Origin: Lolium rigidum
Lineage: Eukaryota; Streptophyta; Magnoliopsida; Poales; Poaceae
Length of the DNA stretch: 64,000 nt
Assembly (NCBI RefSeq): GCF_022539505.1
Contig: NC_061510.1
Location: 95,372,292 to 95,436,291, forward strand
Reading direction: 5' to 3'
Position 1 is the first letter of the stretch. Every line of letters starts with the position of its first letter. Below are positions 36,093 through 47,916 of the stretch, one piece after another. The position numbers and the translations under genes were made by a program. The notes under the pieces were generated by a model. That model had not been told where the DNA came from. It ran no database searches and saw only the letters and a program-made list of their open reading frames with translations.

Positions 36093-36791
36093 AACTGCTG
36101 AGCCCATCTTAATGGCTATAAAGAAAGAACTTCTTGGGAGATAACCCATGTGTTTATTTTTCTACAGTACTTTTATTTTGTATTTGAGTCTTGGAAGTTG
36201 TTACTAATGTAGCAACCTCTCCTTATCTTAGTTTTATCGCATTGTTGTGCCAAGTAAAGTCGTTGATAGTAAGGTTCATACTAGATTTGGATTACTGCGC
36301 AGAAACAGACTTCTTGCTGTCACGAATCTGGGCCTAATTCCCTGTAGGTAACTCAGAAAATTATGCCAATTTACGTGAGTGATCCTCAGATATGTACGCA
36401 ACTTTCATTCAATTTGAGCATTTTCATTTGAGTAAGTCTGGTGCCTCAATAAAATTCGTCTTTACGTACTGTTCTGTTTTGACAGATTCTGCCTTTTATT
36501 TCGCATTGCTTCTTTTGCTATGTTCGATGGATTTATTTGTTCCATTGACTTCCAGTAGCTTTAGGCAATGTCCAGAAGTGTTAAGATTGATTGTGTCACC
36601 TCTGAACATGTGAATTTTGATTATGCACTAACCCTCTAATGAGTTTGCTTTGAGTTTGGTGTGGAGGAAGTTTTCAAGGGTCAAGAGAGGAGGATGATAT
36701 ACTATGATCAAGAAGAGTGAAAGCTCTAAGCTTGGGGATGCACCGGTGGTTCATCCCTGCATATTTCAAGAAGACTCAAGCATCTAAGCTT

Positions 36792-36812
36792 GGGGATGCC
36801 CAAGGCATCCCC
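36792..36812 (+). other. Conserved 9-bp hairpin in copy D
   Basis: GGGGATGCC, loop CAA, GGCATCCCC. It lies directly after a polypurine-like AAGCTTGGGGATGC motif, as in copies B and C. Confidence 0.8.
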
Positions 36813-38671
36813 TTCTTCATCGACAAATTTATCAGGTCATTTCTCTTGAAACTATATTTTTATTCGGTCACATCTTATGTACTTTACTTGGAGCGTCTAT
36901 TTGTTTTTGTTTTTGTTTGAATAAAATATGATCCATCATGCTTGTGTGGGAGAGAGACACGCTCCGCTGGTTCATATGAACACATGTGTTCTTAGCTCAT
37001 AATGTTCATGGCGAAGGTTGAACTGCTTCGTTAATTGTTATATGGTTGGAAACGGGAAATGCTACATGTGGTAATTGATAAAATGTCTTGGATAATTTGA
37101 TACTTGGCAATTGTTGTGCTCATGTTTAAGCTCTTGCATCATATACTTTGCACCCATTAATGAAGAAATACAAAGAGCTCGCTAAAATTTGGTTTGCATA
37201 TTTGGTCTCTCTAAAGTCTAGATAATTTCTAGTATTGAGTTTTGAACAACAAGGAAGACGGTGTAGAGTCTTATAATGTTTACAATATGTCTTTTATGTG
37301 AGTTTTGCTGCACCGGTTCATCCTTGTGTTTGTTTCAAATAACCTTGCTAGCCTAAACCTTGTATCGAGAGGGAATACTTCTCATGCATCCAAAATCCTT
37401 GAGCCAACCACTTTGCCATTTGTGTCCACCATACCTACCTACTACATGGTATTTCTCCGCCATTCAAAAGTAAATTGCTTGAGTGCTACCTTTAAAATTT
37501 CCATTCTTTACCTTTGCAATATATAGCTCATGGGACAAATAGCTTAAAAACTATTGTGGTATTGAATATGTACTTATGCACTTTATCTCTTATTAAGTTG
37601 CTTGTTGTGCGATAACCATGTTCCTGGGGACGCCATCAACTACCCTTTGTTGAATATCATGTGAGTTGCTATGCATGTCCGTCTTGTCTGAAGTAAGGGA
37701 GATTTACCACTCATTTAATGGTTAGAGCATGCATATTGTTAGAGAAGAACATTGGGCCGCTAACTAAAGCCATGAATCATGGTGGAAGTTTCGGCTTTGG
37801 ACATATATCCTCAATCTCATATGAGAACATTAATTGTTGCTACATGCTTATGCATTAAAGAGGAGTCCATTATCTCGTTGTCTATGTTGTCCCGGTATGG
37901 ATGTCTAAGTTGAGAATAATCAAAAGCGAGAAATCCAAATGCGAGCTTTCTCCTTAGACCTTTGTACAGCGGCATAGAGGTACCCCTTTGTGACACTTGG
38001 TTAAAACATGTGTATTGCGATAATCCCGGTAATCCAAGCTAATTAGGACAAGGTGCGGGCACTATTAGTATATTATGCATGAGGCTTGCAACTTGTAAGA
38101 TATAATTTACATGATACATATGCTTTATTACTACCGTTGACAAAATTGCTTCTTGTTTTCAAAACCAAAGCTCTAGCACAAATATAGCAATCAATGCTTC
38201 CCTCTGCGAAGGGCCTTTCTTTTACTTTTATGTTGAGTCAGTTCACCTATCTCTCTCCACCTCAAGAAGCAAACACTTGTGTGAACTGTGCATTGATTCC
38301 TACATACTTGCATATTGTACTTGTTATATTACTTTACATTGACAATATCCATGAGATATACATGTTACAAGTTGAAAGCAACCGCTGAAACTTAATCTTC
38401 CATTGTGTTGCTTCAATACCTTTACTTTGATTTATTGCTTTATGAGTTAACTCTTATGCAAGACTTATTGATGCTTGTCTTGAAAGTACTATTCATGAAA
38501 AGTCTTTGCTACATGATTCATTTGTTTACTCATTATCTTCATCATTGCTTCGAATCGCTGCATTCATCTAATATGCTTACAATAGTATGATCAAGGTTAT
38601 GATGGCATGTCACTCCAGAAATTATCTTTGTTATCGTTTACCTGCTCGGGACGAGCAGAAACTAAGCTTGG

Positions 38672-38687
38672 GGATGCTGATACGTCT
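38672..38687 (+). other. Polypurine tract of copy D
   Basis: CTAAGCTTGGGGATGC immediately precedes the 3' LTR. Two further copies of the motif lie upstream at 36725-36740 and 36784-36799. Confidence 0.75.
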
Positions 38688-40395
38688 CCGACGTATCGAT
38701 AATTTCTTATGTTCCATGCTACATTATTGATGATATCTACATGTTTTATGCATACTTTATGTCATATTTATGCGTTTTCCGGAAGTAACCTATTGACAAG
38801 ATGCCGAAGGGCCAGTTGCTGTTTTCTGCTGTTTTTGGTTTCAGAAATCCTAGTAAGGAAATATTCTTGGAATTGGACGAAATCAACGCCCAGGGTCCTA
38901 TTTTTCCACGAAGCTTCCAGAAGTCCGAAGGGGAAACGAAGTGGGGCCACAAGGTGGGGACACAGTAGGGCGGCGCGGCCCAAGCCCTGGCCGCGCCGGC
39001 CTAGTGTGTGGTCCCACCAGGACCCTTCCGAGGCTGCCCTTCCGCCTACTTAAGGTCTCCGTCGCGAAAACCCTATTACGTTCGACGAAACCAGAGAAAA
39101 CCTTCCGGAGCCGCCGCCATCGCGAAGCCAAGATCCGGGGGACAGGAGTCTCCGTTCCGGCACGCCGCCGGGACGGGGAAGTGCCCCCGAAGGCTCCTCC
39201 ATCGACACCACCGCCATCTCCATCAACGCTGCTGTCTCCCATGAGGAGGGAGTAGTTCTCCATCGAGGCTCGGGGCTGTACCGGTAGCTATGTGGTTCAT
39301 CTCTCTCCTATGTACTTCAATACAATAATCTCATGAGCTGCCTTACATGATTGAGATTCATATGATGATGCTTGTAATCTAGATGTCATTATGCTAGTCA
39401 AGTGGGTTTTACTTATGTGATCTCCGGAGACTCCTTGTCCCACGTGTGTAAAGGTGATAGTGTGTGCACCGTGTGGGTCTCTTAGGCTATATTTCACGAA
39501 TACTTATTCACCGTTATGAATGGCATAGTGAAGTGCTTATTTATATCTCTTTATGATTGCAATGTGTTTTGCATCACAATTTATCCGTGTGCTACTCTAG
39601 TGATGTTATTAAAGTAGTTTATTCCTCCCGCACGGTGTAATGGTGACAGTGTGTGCATCGTGTAGTACTTGGCGTAGGCTATGATTGTGATCTCTTGTAG
39701 ATTATGAAGTTAACTATTGCTATGATAGTATTGATGTGATATATTCCTCCTTTCGTAGCGTGAAGGTGACAGTGTGCATGCTATGTTAGTACTTGGTTTG
39801 GTTATGTTGATCTATCATGCACTCTAAGGTTATTTAAATATGAACATTGAATATTGTGGAGCTTGTTAACTTCGGCATTGAGGGTTCGTGTAATCCTACA
39901 CAGTTAGTGGTGTTCATCATCCAACAAGAGGGTGTAGAGTCTAGCATCTATTTATTTATTCTGTTATGTGATCAATGTTGAGAGTGTCCACTAGTGAAAG
40001 TATGATCCCTAGGCCTTGTTCCTAAATACTGCTACCGCTGCTTGTTTACTGTTTTACTGCATCTCTACTGTCCGCAATATTACCACCATCAACCACACGC
40101 CAGTCCTGGGCAAAGCACTTTTCTGGTGCCGTTACTACTGCTCATACTTATTCATACCACCTGTATTTCACTATCTCTTCGCCGAACTAATGCACCTATT
40201 AGGTGTGTTGGGGACACAAGAGACTTCTTGCTTTGTGGTTGCAGGGTTGCATGAGAGGGATATCTTTGACCTCTTCCTCCCTGAGTTCGATAAACCTTGG
40301 GTGATCCACTTAAGGGAAACTTGCTGCTGTTCTACAAACCTCTGCTCTTGGAGGCCCAACACTGTCTACAAGAATAGAAGCACCCGTAGACATCA
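38688..40395 (+). repeat. 3' LTR of copy D
   Basis: 1708 bp from TGATACGTCTCC to GTAGACATCA. It contains the uninterrupted version of the site where element F inserted in the 5' LTR (near 39295). Confidence 0.95.
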
Positions 40396-42288
40396 GGATG
40401 TTTGATTTATACCATGGTGATAACCGAGAGAGGCAATTGCTAAGTTGTGATACTCTCATACCTTTACTAGGTAAATGACATGGGTTCTCTTTAAGTTGTT
40501 TGTGGGATCTATAAGTCCTTTGTATGGTAGCTCTTTATTGAATGGTTAAAATATGGTTGTTGTATGTTTGTTTTGTTGGTGCAATGTGATTGATTGTGTT
40601 CCTTTTATATTTTCCGGCGATAGATGCGAACAATTCCGGAGAAGAAGGAGAAGTGGAATCGGATGAGAAGATTATTTATATTGTCGGAATTCTTATATTG
40701 ATGGAGTTGAAGAAGTCCAGGGACAAATAAGCCAAGGCAAGCCATCTTTTGATCTCTGATTCAGTGTCTATTTGGATGTCATTTGTTGATGTCCAGAGTA
40801 CCTTGGTTCTATGTGTGTTGTTCTCCTAATTATTGTCATCTATGTATGGTTGCTAGTGGAGTACTCCCTAGTGGTGATACTCCACTATGGTCTGATGATA
40901 TTGGGATGCATGGCATCATGGTCATGCTATTCCACTTGGTTATCGTGTATGCTCAACTTGAGCATGTCTCACCTTAAGATAATGACTTGCACCATACCCA
41001 CTCCCTTTGTAGCATAGAGGTATCAATGTCATGATCTTGGTGTATTCTCAACTTGAGAGGAGTATGCCGTGTACCATGTTGAAGAATATGTTGGAGAGTG
41101 ATACTCCACTATCTAAGTTGTGTAGTTAGCACCACAAATCTGAGAGTATATTCCTCCTTGTGTTGTCATAAATACATGCTTACCTTAAGCAAGTATGATC
41201 CACTCCACTACCCCTTTATACCTCATCTATGGCGTGATGACTCTCATCTCGGCCGTAGTGCAATACTAGTTCAACTCATGAAACTATAGGTTGGGAACCC
41301 CTCAAGGTTTACCTTGTTGTAAAAGTTTTGAGAAAACCTTGGGTGAGTCGACCTTACCCGAGTGTATGGTTTATGAAAGGAAAGGATCTTGGAAAAGATG
41401 GTTGGAAAGAGGAATGTGTATGTGTAAAGTGGGTTTTTTCAGAAAAACGACACACGTTTCTTTGTATTCGCCCGGAACAACTAAACCGCGCAACCACGCT
41501 ACCCCAACATGGGCACGGGGCTTAGCCCTAGTTTATTGAAGCTGGCATGAGACACCTTCACAACTCTCTAGGAGGGTCACGATGACCTCTGACACCGGGT
41601 TGCACTCTGGAGAGGTAATACACTGTCTAGACCGATAGCCGGACGATTACTGAGGGTCTTCTGTCGTGGCGCCGGAGATACGCTCAAAAGGAGGTATGCT
41701 GCCGGGGTGCCGGGAAGGGGTAAGCCCGCAGGGAAGGACTCATGTCAGTGGAGATAAGCGAAAGGTTATGTTCGGGTATCCGTCGTGGCATATGTTGTTA
41801 TGCGGGGATGATGCCCACACGATAGGTATCCAGATCGTTGTGGGGAAAGTGTGCAAACTCTGCAGAGTCAAATCTATTCGAATAGCCGCGTCCGCGGTCA
41901 TGGACGGTTGGGATGACCGTTACCGAGCTGTGTCGAGTTTTGGTTTTGAAAATGATTTCCAAAGGAAATGCGTGTGTTGGAAGTACCGGAAGGGTACGGG
42001 AAAGATGTTGTGCCGACCATGTGGAGATGGTTGAGTAAAATGAAACAAAATTGGGAGACCCTTCCTAGTGTTTTCATGTAGAGGAACTCTTCTTCAATAA
42101 AGATGTAGAGATGTCATAGTTTATCTTTTGAAGAATCTTCTTCAATAAAGATATAGAGATGTCACAGGACTTCCATCGCGTCCGCATCAATTGAGATGCC
42201 GGAACGCTACCTCTTCTTTCAAGATATAGAGATGTCGTAGTCTATCTTTTGAAGTATCTTCTTCAATAAAGATATAGAGATGTCATAG

Positions 42289-42674
42289 TGACATAGGCAT
42301 CCCAAATGGGCCTGCCTAATATAGTACCCGGGGTTTATTGAAGGCCCACTACCCGAAGAATAAGAAGACTCGAGAGCCCAAGATGTATTTAAGGAAAAAA
42401 TAGAGTTGTAATAGGAAGTGTTATTTGTAATCTGGCGGGATGAGTTAGAAACCATCCCGGACTCTGTAATCCTTGTATAGCACGAATCCCTCGGCTCCAC
42501 CTATATAAAGGGGGGGTCAAGGGACGAGAAGATCATCGAATCATTGTCTGCAAACCCTAGTTTTCATATTCGTCGAGTACTTTTCGACTGAAACCTTCGA
42601 GATCTACTTGCCCTCTACTTCTAACTAAACCCTAGCCTACAATCCATAGGCATTGACAAGTTAATCCCTTGTCA
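42289..42674 (+). repeat. 5' LTR of element E
   Basis: 386 bp from TGACATAGGCATCCC to CCCTTGTCA, with a TATA box TATATAAA at 42502-42509. It differs from the 3' LTR at a handful of sites, for example TCTGGCGGG versus TCGGCGGG. Confidence 0.95.
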
Positions 42675-42676
42675 AT

Positions 42677-42697
42677 TGGCGCCGTCTCGTGGGAATT
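42677..42697 (+). other. Primer binding site of element E
   Basis: TTGGCGCCGTCTCGTGGGA follows the 5' LTR by two bases. Its first nine bases after the T match the tRNA-Asp 3' end. Confidence 0.6.
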
Positions 42698-42720
42698 AGA
42701 GGCGTAAGGATCCGATCTCG

Positions 42721-44930
42721 ATGGCACGTTCAAGATCTTCGACATCGTCAACCGGAAGCAACACTATGGATCGAGGTAAACGGATCGCTACCGGTCCCGT
42801 TGATTTTGTTCCTCACCCACCCTCCCGTTTGGATGCATATGCGTATCCGGCGGAGCCCTTGGAGATGACGTTCGGAAGGTTCCACTTTCGCGTCGAGAAG
42901 GAAGGATCGTATCGTGTCGAAATTCCGATTTCGTCGGGATCGTCGGCGGTCGATTCCGAATTTTCAAGCTATGCATCATCAACTGAGTCGAAGAAGAAAC
43001 TTCGGCAACACGCTACGTCAACATCGAGCAAGAGAGAAACTCGCCAAGATCTTCGACAACGCATCGTCGAGTCATCTGCGGACTCATATATAAGCGATGG
43101 CTCAAGCGATGTCGACAGTTACGACTTCATCGACAAATCTCTCACAGTGGGCAAGGTCTTCATCAATCCCAACAACGATGTCACCAAACCCAACATAGAT
43201 CTGAGTACAAAATATCATCAGATTTATGCTATCGAAGATCAAGAGGAAACATCGGAGGCTTTCGACCAATTGGGAAATCCTTTTGTCGATCCCTCGGATC
43301 TAAGGAGAGGTATGGGCACTAAATATGTCGGGCCCACACCACGCGTCGAGTCCAACTTCCACGAGCAGCTCGGGATAGAGCGGCAAAAGCCATAGATGGT
43401 TCGAGAACCAATGACGACAACAGACTACAGCTCAAGAACTGCAAGCTTATCAATATATGCTCGCACGAACTGCCCGAGAAATAGAAAAACAGACAGCTGA
43501 GTTGAACAGGAGAAAGGCGGCAGCTTCTGCATCCAGCAGAAGAAGGGCAGATCTAAGTGGACAGTCTAGAATTTCGGGTGATAGCCACAGGGAGGCTCGG
43601 AACAGAGGAAGATCAAGGCTACAACACATACCCGAAGCGGACAGAGAGTACTTGGTTCAAAACCTCGACATGTCCTTTATGTCGATAGATACAAGAGGAA
43701 ATATTATCCCTAGGACACCGTAAGCTGGGTATATGGCGACACAAGCTTACATCCTCGCATCCAAGCCACCCCCAGGAGATCCAAGGGAAACATTATACAA
43801 CATGGCATTGGCAGGAGTTGGAGCTATGGGGACAGCGTTCGTAGCAACGCCTCCCGAAGGAGCAGCAAGGCAAAATAGTCCACGACCTGCAGCAGTAACG
43901 GCGGCAGCTCCGGAAGGACCAAGTGGAGCAAGAGACACAGGAGTACAAGCAAGGGTCGACAGAGCAAGGCAAAGCAGAAGAGATCATCGGCAGTCCCCGG
44001 AGCTTAATGACGAGGATATGTGCGGTCTACCGTGCTTCACGAGAAGAGTCCGAAAAACTCGAGTCCCCTCGAGATTCAAGTTACCCGATCACTTCAAAAG
44101 TTCGACGGTCCGCAAGACCCGGAGGATCGGCTAATTGATTACCTCGAGACGGTGAAGCTAACTCGGAGGAACTAGAGCAACAGCAATGCAAAGTATTCAG
44201 GTGCACTTAAGTGGAGCCGCACGATCTTGGATCAAAAAACTTCCGCCAGGATCCATCGACAGCTCGGGAAAGTTTCGAGGACGTATTCGTCAAGAACTTC
44301 GAGTCCACATGCAAAAAACCCGCATCGTTGGAAGAGCTGAGGGCGTGTCGACAAAAGCCAGATGAGTCAATGAGAAAATACATCCAAAGGTGGAACATCA
44401 TAAAAAACTCGGCAGAAAATATATCTGACGAGAGAGCAATAGATGCGTTTGTCGCAGGAATCAGGCGCGGAGATTTTGTTGAGGATTTGGGGAGGACCAA
44501 TCCAAAAACAGTATCCGCATTGATGGAGATAGCAAATAGATGGGCAGACGGAGAAGACGCTGTCCACAATAAACGACACAGGTCGCCAGAGGAGGACCGT
44601 GGTCGAAATTATCAGACGAGGCGACGATTTCCTCGGCAGTATCCAAATTATGACGCCCCAGGACAAATTTCGGCAGGATTTCGGGCAAATACAGGAGGAA
44701 GCAACAGAGACGATTATCAGAGAAGCAATGAGCAGCGAAGTGATAATAGGGATGACTCCCGCAACAGGCAAAATAGTGGGCCAAGGTTTCCACGACCTTT
44801 TGTATCTCCCGAAGAAATGTTAAATGGACCGTGCCGGATGCATTTTTTCCTCGATAGCAATGGGAAAAGACAATCGAGACACCTGCGGAAAGATTGTCGA
44901 AATTTCCAAGCAATGTTCAGATGTGCATAA
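42721..44930 (+). pseudogene. gag of element E (interrupted)
   Basis: Translation starts at 42721 (MARSRSSTSSTGSNTMDRGK). Open stretches 42721-43395, 43457-43723, 43733-44134 and 44211-44930 are pieces of one gag protein separated by stops and frameshifts. The third ends at the LPDHF motif, and the fourth holds the retrotransposon gag core (SWESFEDVF-like region, MRKYIQRWNIIKNSAENISD, RGDFVEDLGR) and an Arg/Asn-rich nucleocapsid-like tail with C....H....C. The change near 44159 (ACTCGGAGG where one base fewer keeps the frame) and several others fall at CTG/CAG sites. The stop at 43724 in PRTP*AGYMATQ may be real. Confidence 0.8.
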
Positions 44931-46139
44931 AACGCTCACGCACGAGCAGCACGGAGAAACCCTCGGGAGCCTAGGAGCGAAGTTCATCTACCACCACCTC
45001 CCGCGATTACAGAAGGCAATCAACACCAGCTCAGAATAGCGGCAGCACCCGCACCACCACCCTATGTTGATCCTAATTCCAACGGAGCAGTGTCGATGAT
45101 TCAGAAGGGAAGGCCATCTAATAGAGCTCAAAAAGTAATCTCACGACAGGTGTTTATGGCAGAGAAAATGCCTCTACCAACAGTTGAGTACCTTAATTGG
45201 TCAGGACAAGATATCGGTTTCACAATAGCAGCATCATCCGCAGCAAGTTCCTCGACCAGGGCAGTCAGCACTTATCCTGCCAGCAGTTATTGCAGGCTTT
45301 GATGTTTCTCGAGTATTCATAGATGGTGGCAGCAGCTTAAACCTCATGTATGCGGATACATTGAGGAAGATGAACATATCCTTAGCAAACCCGAAGCCAA
45401 CGAGACACAAGGTTCCACGGCATCACACCAGAGAAACCAAGTTACCCATTGGGGAAGATCAACCTCGACGTTCAGTTTGGAACCCGAGAAAATTATAGAA
45501 TCGAGAAACTGGAGTTTGAAGTCGTGGATTTCCCATCGCAGTACCACGCTTTGTTGGGACGACCAGCATACGCTAGATTTATGGCAGTACCACACTATAC
45601 ATACCGTTATGGAGATTGCCTGGACCCAAGGGACCAATCACGGTCAAAGGGAGTTTTGCCTTAGCCGATAAGTGCGACAAGGATTTCCATCGGTTATCGA
45701 AACCTTCGGGATGCAAGCTGAATACTTGGCGTCGAAGAGCATGACCGATTACGACGTATTGCCGTACGTCGGAAGGCCAAATAAAGAATCAACTTTCAAC
45801 ACAGAGAAAAATTCTAAGGAGGTGCGGATTCACCCGACGGATCCAAAAAAGACGACATCCATTGCAAACAACATGGATATCGCATAGGAAAGCGCGCTCG
45901 TCGAGTTCCTCCGTGAGAACTGGAAAATCTTCGCATGGTGTCCAGCCGACATGCCAGGAGTACCCGTGGAACTTGCCGAGCACCACCTAAATTTGGATCC
46001 AACAAATGAAACCAATCAAACAACCTTTGCGGCGTTTTTCGGAACCAAACCGCAAAGCCATGCTATCGAAATAAATCGACTAGAGGAAGCTGGTTTTATC
46101 GGAGAGATATCTACGAAGCCACATGGGTAGCTAACCCGA
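44931..46139 (+). pseudogene. Protease and linker region of element E (frame broken)
   Basis: Fragmentary frames encode MIQKGRPSNRAQKVISRQVF, then the aspartic protease active site VFIDGGSSLNLMYADTLRKM at about 45311, then KINLDVQFGTRENYRIEKLE and YHALLGRPAYARFMAVPHY. The reading frame is broken before the active site near 45230 (GCAGCATC) and after it near 45394 (CAACGAGACAC), and there is a TAA at 44928-44930. The end of this region (ADMPGVPVELAEHHLNLDP, INRLEEAGFIGEIS) is the N-terminus of the reverse transcriptase. Confidence 0.75.
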
Positions 46140-47129
46140 GTGATGGTGCCGAAGAAAAACACGACAGTCCTTCGCATGTGCGTCGACTTTACGTGTCTCA
46201 ACAAACATTGCCCTAAGGATCACTTTCCCCTCCCAAGGATCGATCAAATTATCGACTCCACGGCAGGTTGTGAACGTCTTTCCTTTTTGGATGCATACTC
46301 TGGTTATAACCAGATCAGATTAAAAGAAGATGATGAAGCCAAAACAGCGTTTATTACACCTTACGGCGTGTTTTGCTACAAGACAATGCCCTTCGGTCTA
46401 AAAAATGCGGGAGCAACATATCAGAGGATGATGCAGAAGTGTTTAGCAACGCAGATTGGGAAAAACGTGCAAGTATACATCGATGATGTCGTCATAACAT
46501 CAAAAAAGGGAACAACGCTGATCGAGGATCTCAAAGAAACTTTTGACAACCTCGACAAATTCTGCCTCAAGCTGAACCCGACGAAGTGTTCTTTTGGCGT
46601 CCCAGCAGGAGAACTTCTGGGGTTTCTAGTTTCAGCAAGAGGGATTGAAGCAAATCCCGACAAAATACAAGCCATAGTAACAATGAGGAAGCCAACGAAG
46701 TTGAAGGAAATACAGCAGCTAACTGGGCGAATCGCAGCTTTGAGCAGATTCGTCGCCAGGTTAGGAGAAAAAGCGTTACCATTTTATGCGCTAATAAAAC
46801 AAGGAGATAAATTCCAGTGGAACGAAGAAGCCGATAGAGCTTTCGAGGATCTGAAGCGAAAAATCTCGACACCACCAATCCTGGTAGCTCCAAAGGAAAA
46901 GGAACCTCTCCTGCTGTATATTGCAGCTACACCCCAAGTGGTTAGCACGGTGTTAGTTGTTGAAAGAGAAGAAGAAGGGAAAATCCATGGAGTGCAGCGA
47001 CCAGTATACTTCGTGAGCGAAGTCTTGTCGCCCTCAAAACAAAGGTACCCTCAGTACCAAAAGCTACATATGGAGTGTTCACGACAGCACGAAAATTGCG
47101 TCACTATTTTTCGGCACACCCGATCATAG
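46140..47129 (+). CDS. Reverse transcriptase and first RNase H of element E
   Basis: A 329-residue open frame begins at the conserved MVPKKN motif. It shows the RT signature blocks RMCVDFTCLNKHCPKDHFPL, LSFLDAYSGYNQI, MPFGLKNAGATYQRMM and the catalytic VQVYIDDVVITSK, then LNPTKCSFGV and GFLVSARGIEANPDKI. The RNase H-like domain (FQWNEEADRAFEDLK, PLLLYIAATPQVVSTVLVVE, VYFVSEVLSPSKQRYPQYQK) follows. The frame ends early in the RNase H domain, with the continuation in another frame at about 47075. RT copies the RNA into cDNA. The block looks catalytically complete, unlike its flanks. Confidence 0.88.
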   Translation: MMVPKKNTTVLRMCVDFTCLNKHCPKDHFPLPRIDQIIDSTAGCERLSFLDAYSGYNQIRLKEDDEAKTAFITPYGVFCYKTMPFGLKNAGATYQRMMQKCLATQIGKNVQVYIDDVVITSKKGTTLIEDLKETFDNLDKFCLKLNPTKCSFGVPAGELLGFLVSARGIEANPDKIQAIVTMRKPTKLKEIQQLTGRIAALSRFVARLGEKALPFYALIKQGDKFQWNEEADRAFEDLKRKISTPPILVAPKEKEPLLLYIAATPQVVSTVLVVEREEEGKIHGVQRPVYFVSEVLSPSKQRYPQYQKLHMECSRQHENCVTIFRHTRS

Positions 47130-47277
47130 TGGTTAATGAAGCTCCTTTGTCAAACATACTGAACAACCCAGAAGCCACGGGTCGTGTCTCCCTTTGGGGA
47201 ATAGAACTTTCCCTCGGGACATCACGTACGAAAAAGAAAAGCAATAAAGTCGCAAATACTACCGGACTTCATCGCGA

Positions 47278-47916
47278 GTGGATGGAGTTGCAAAATACAG
47301 GACCCCGGATTTATCGAGAACCCGGACTATGAACTTCGATGGGTCCAAGAGGCTAGAAGGGGCTGGCGCAGGAGTAGTACTCATATCACCCGAAGGCGAC
47401 AAGTTGAAGTACATCCTTCGGATGACGTTCCCTAACGCATCTAACAATGAAGCGGAATATGAGGCCCTCATACACGGGATGAAGATGGCGAAAGCCTGCG
47501 GAGCAACTCGACTAAAAATCTTTGGCGACTCACAGTTGGTAGCTCAGCAAGTTATGAACCAATGTGACGCAGTCAATGATAGCATGATGGCATACAAGGA
47601 GGTGTACAATGAGCTCGAGAAACTGTTCGATGGATGCGAAGTAAATCATATTAGCAGATTGAGCAACGACGAAGCCGACGTTCTTGCAAACATCGGGTCG
47701 CAGGTGCCTTGCGGTCCCACCAGGTGTATTTTGGGAGGAGATAACGAGAGAGATCCACCGAGACGACAAAATCAAAAAAGAAGGAGAAGAAACCCTCGGG
47801 GCTATCAAGGAGAAGCAAGAGGAAGAAGAAGAAGAGCAAGACCTGGTCCTAGTAATACAGATACCATGGATGCAGCCATACATATCATATATCCTCAGGA
47901 AAGAAATACCCGATGA
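47278..47916 (+). CDS. Second (archaeal-type) RNase H of element E
   Basis: The open frame contains MNFDGSKRLEGAGAGVVLIS, ASNNEAEYEALIHGMKMAKA, LKIFGDSQLVAQQVMNQC and SRLSNDEADVLANIGSQ. These hold the Asp-Glu-Asp-Asp catalytic set of a type I RNase H of the RVT_3 kind. It sits between RT-RNase H and integrase, the arrangement described for Tat-clade plant gypsy elements. The frame leaves the coding path after about residue 140, and integrase continues in the overlapping frame from 47684. Confidence 0.85.
   Translation: MDGVAKYRTPDLSRTRTMNFDGSKRLEGAGAGVVLISPEGDKLKYILRMTFPNASNNEAEYEALIHGMKMAKACGATRLKIFGDSQLVAQQVMNQCDAVNDSMMAYKEVYNELEKLFDGCEVNHISRLSNDEADVLANIGSQVPCGPTRCILGGDNERDPPRRQNQKRRRRNPRGYQGEARGRRRRARPGPSNTDTMDAAIHIIYPQERNTR

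Larger units (their letters stand above)
32317..40395 (+). mobile_element. Sabrina/Athila-like deletion derivative (copy D)
   Basis: It starts TGATACGTCTCC and ends GTAGACATCA, flanked by perfect GGATG duplications (32312-32316 and 40396-40400). The 3' LTR is 1708 bp. The 5' LTR is 2889 bp because of a nested 1.16-kb solo LTR. The primer binding site is TGGCGCCGTTGCCGGGG after 35205, matching tRNA-Asp. The only coding sequence is a 240-residue fusion-like ORF that keeps the two ends of the gag seen in copy C and lacks its gag core. It is therefore strictly non-autonomous. Confidence 0.9.
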
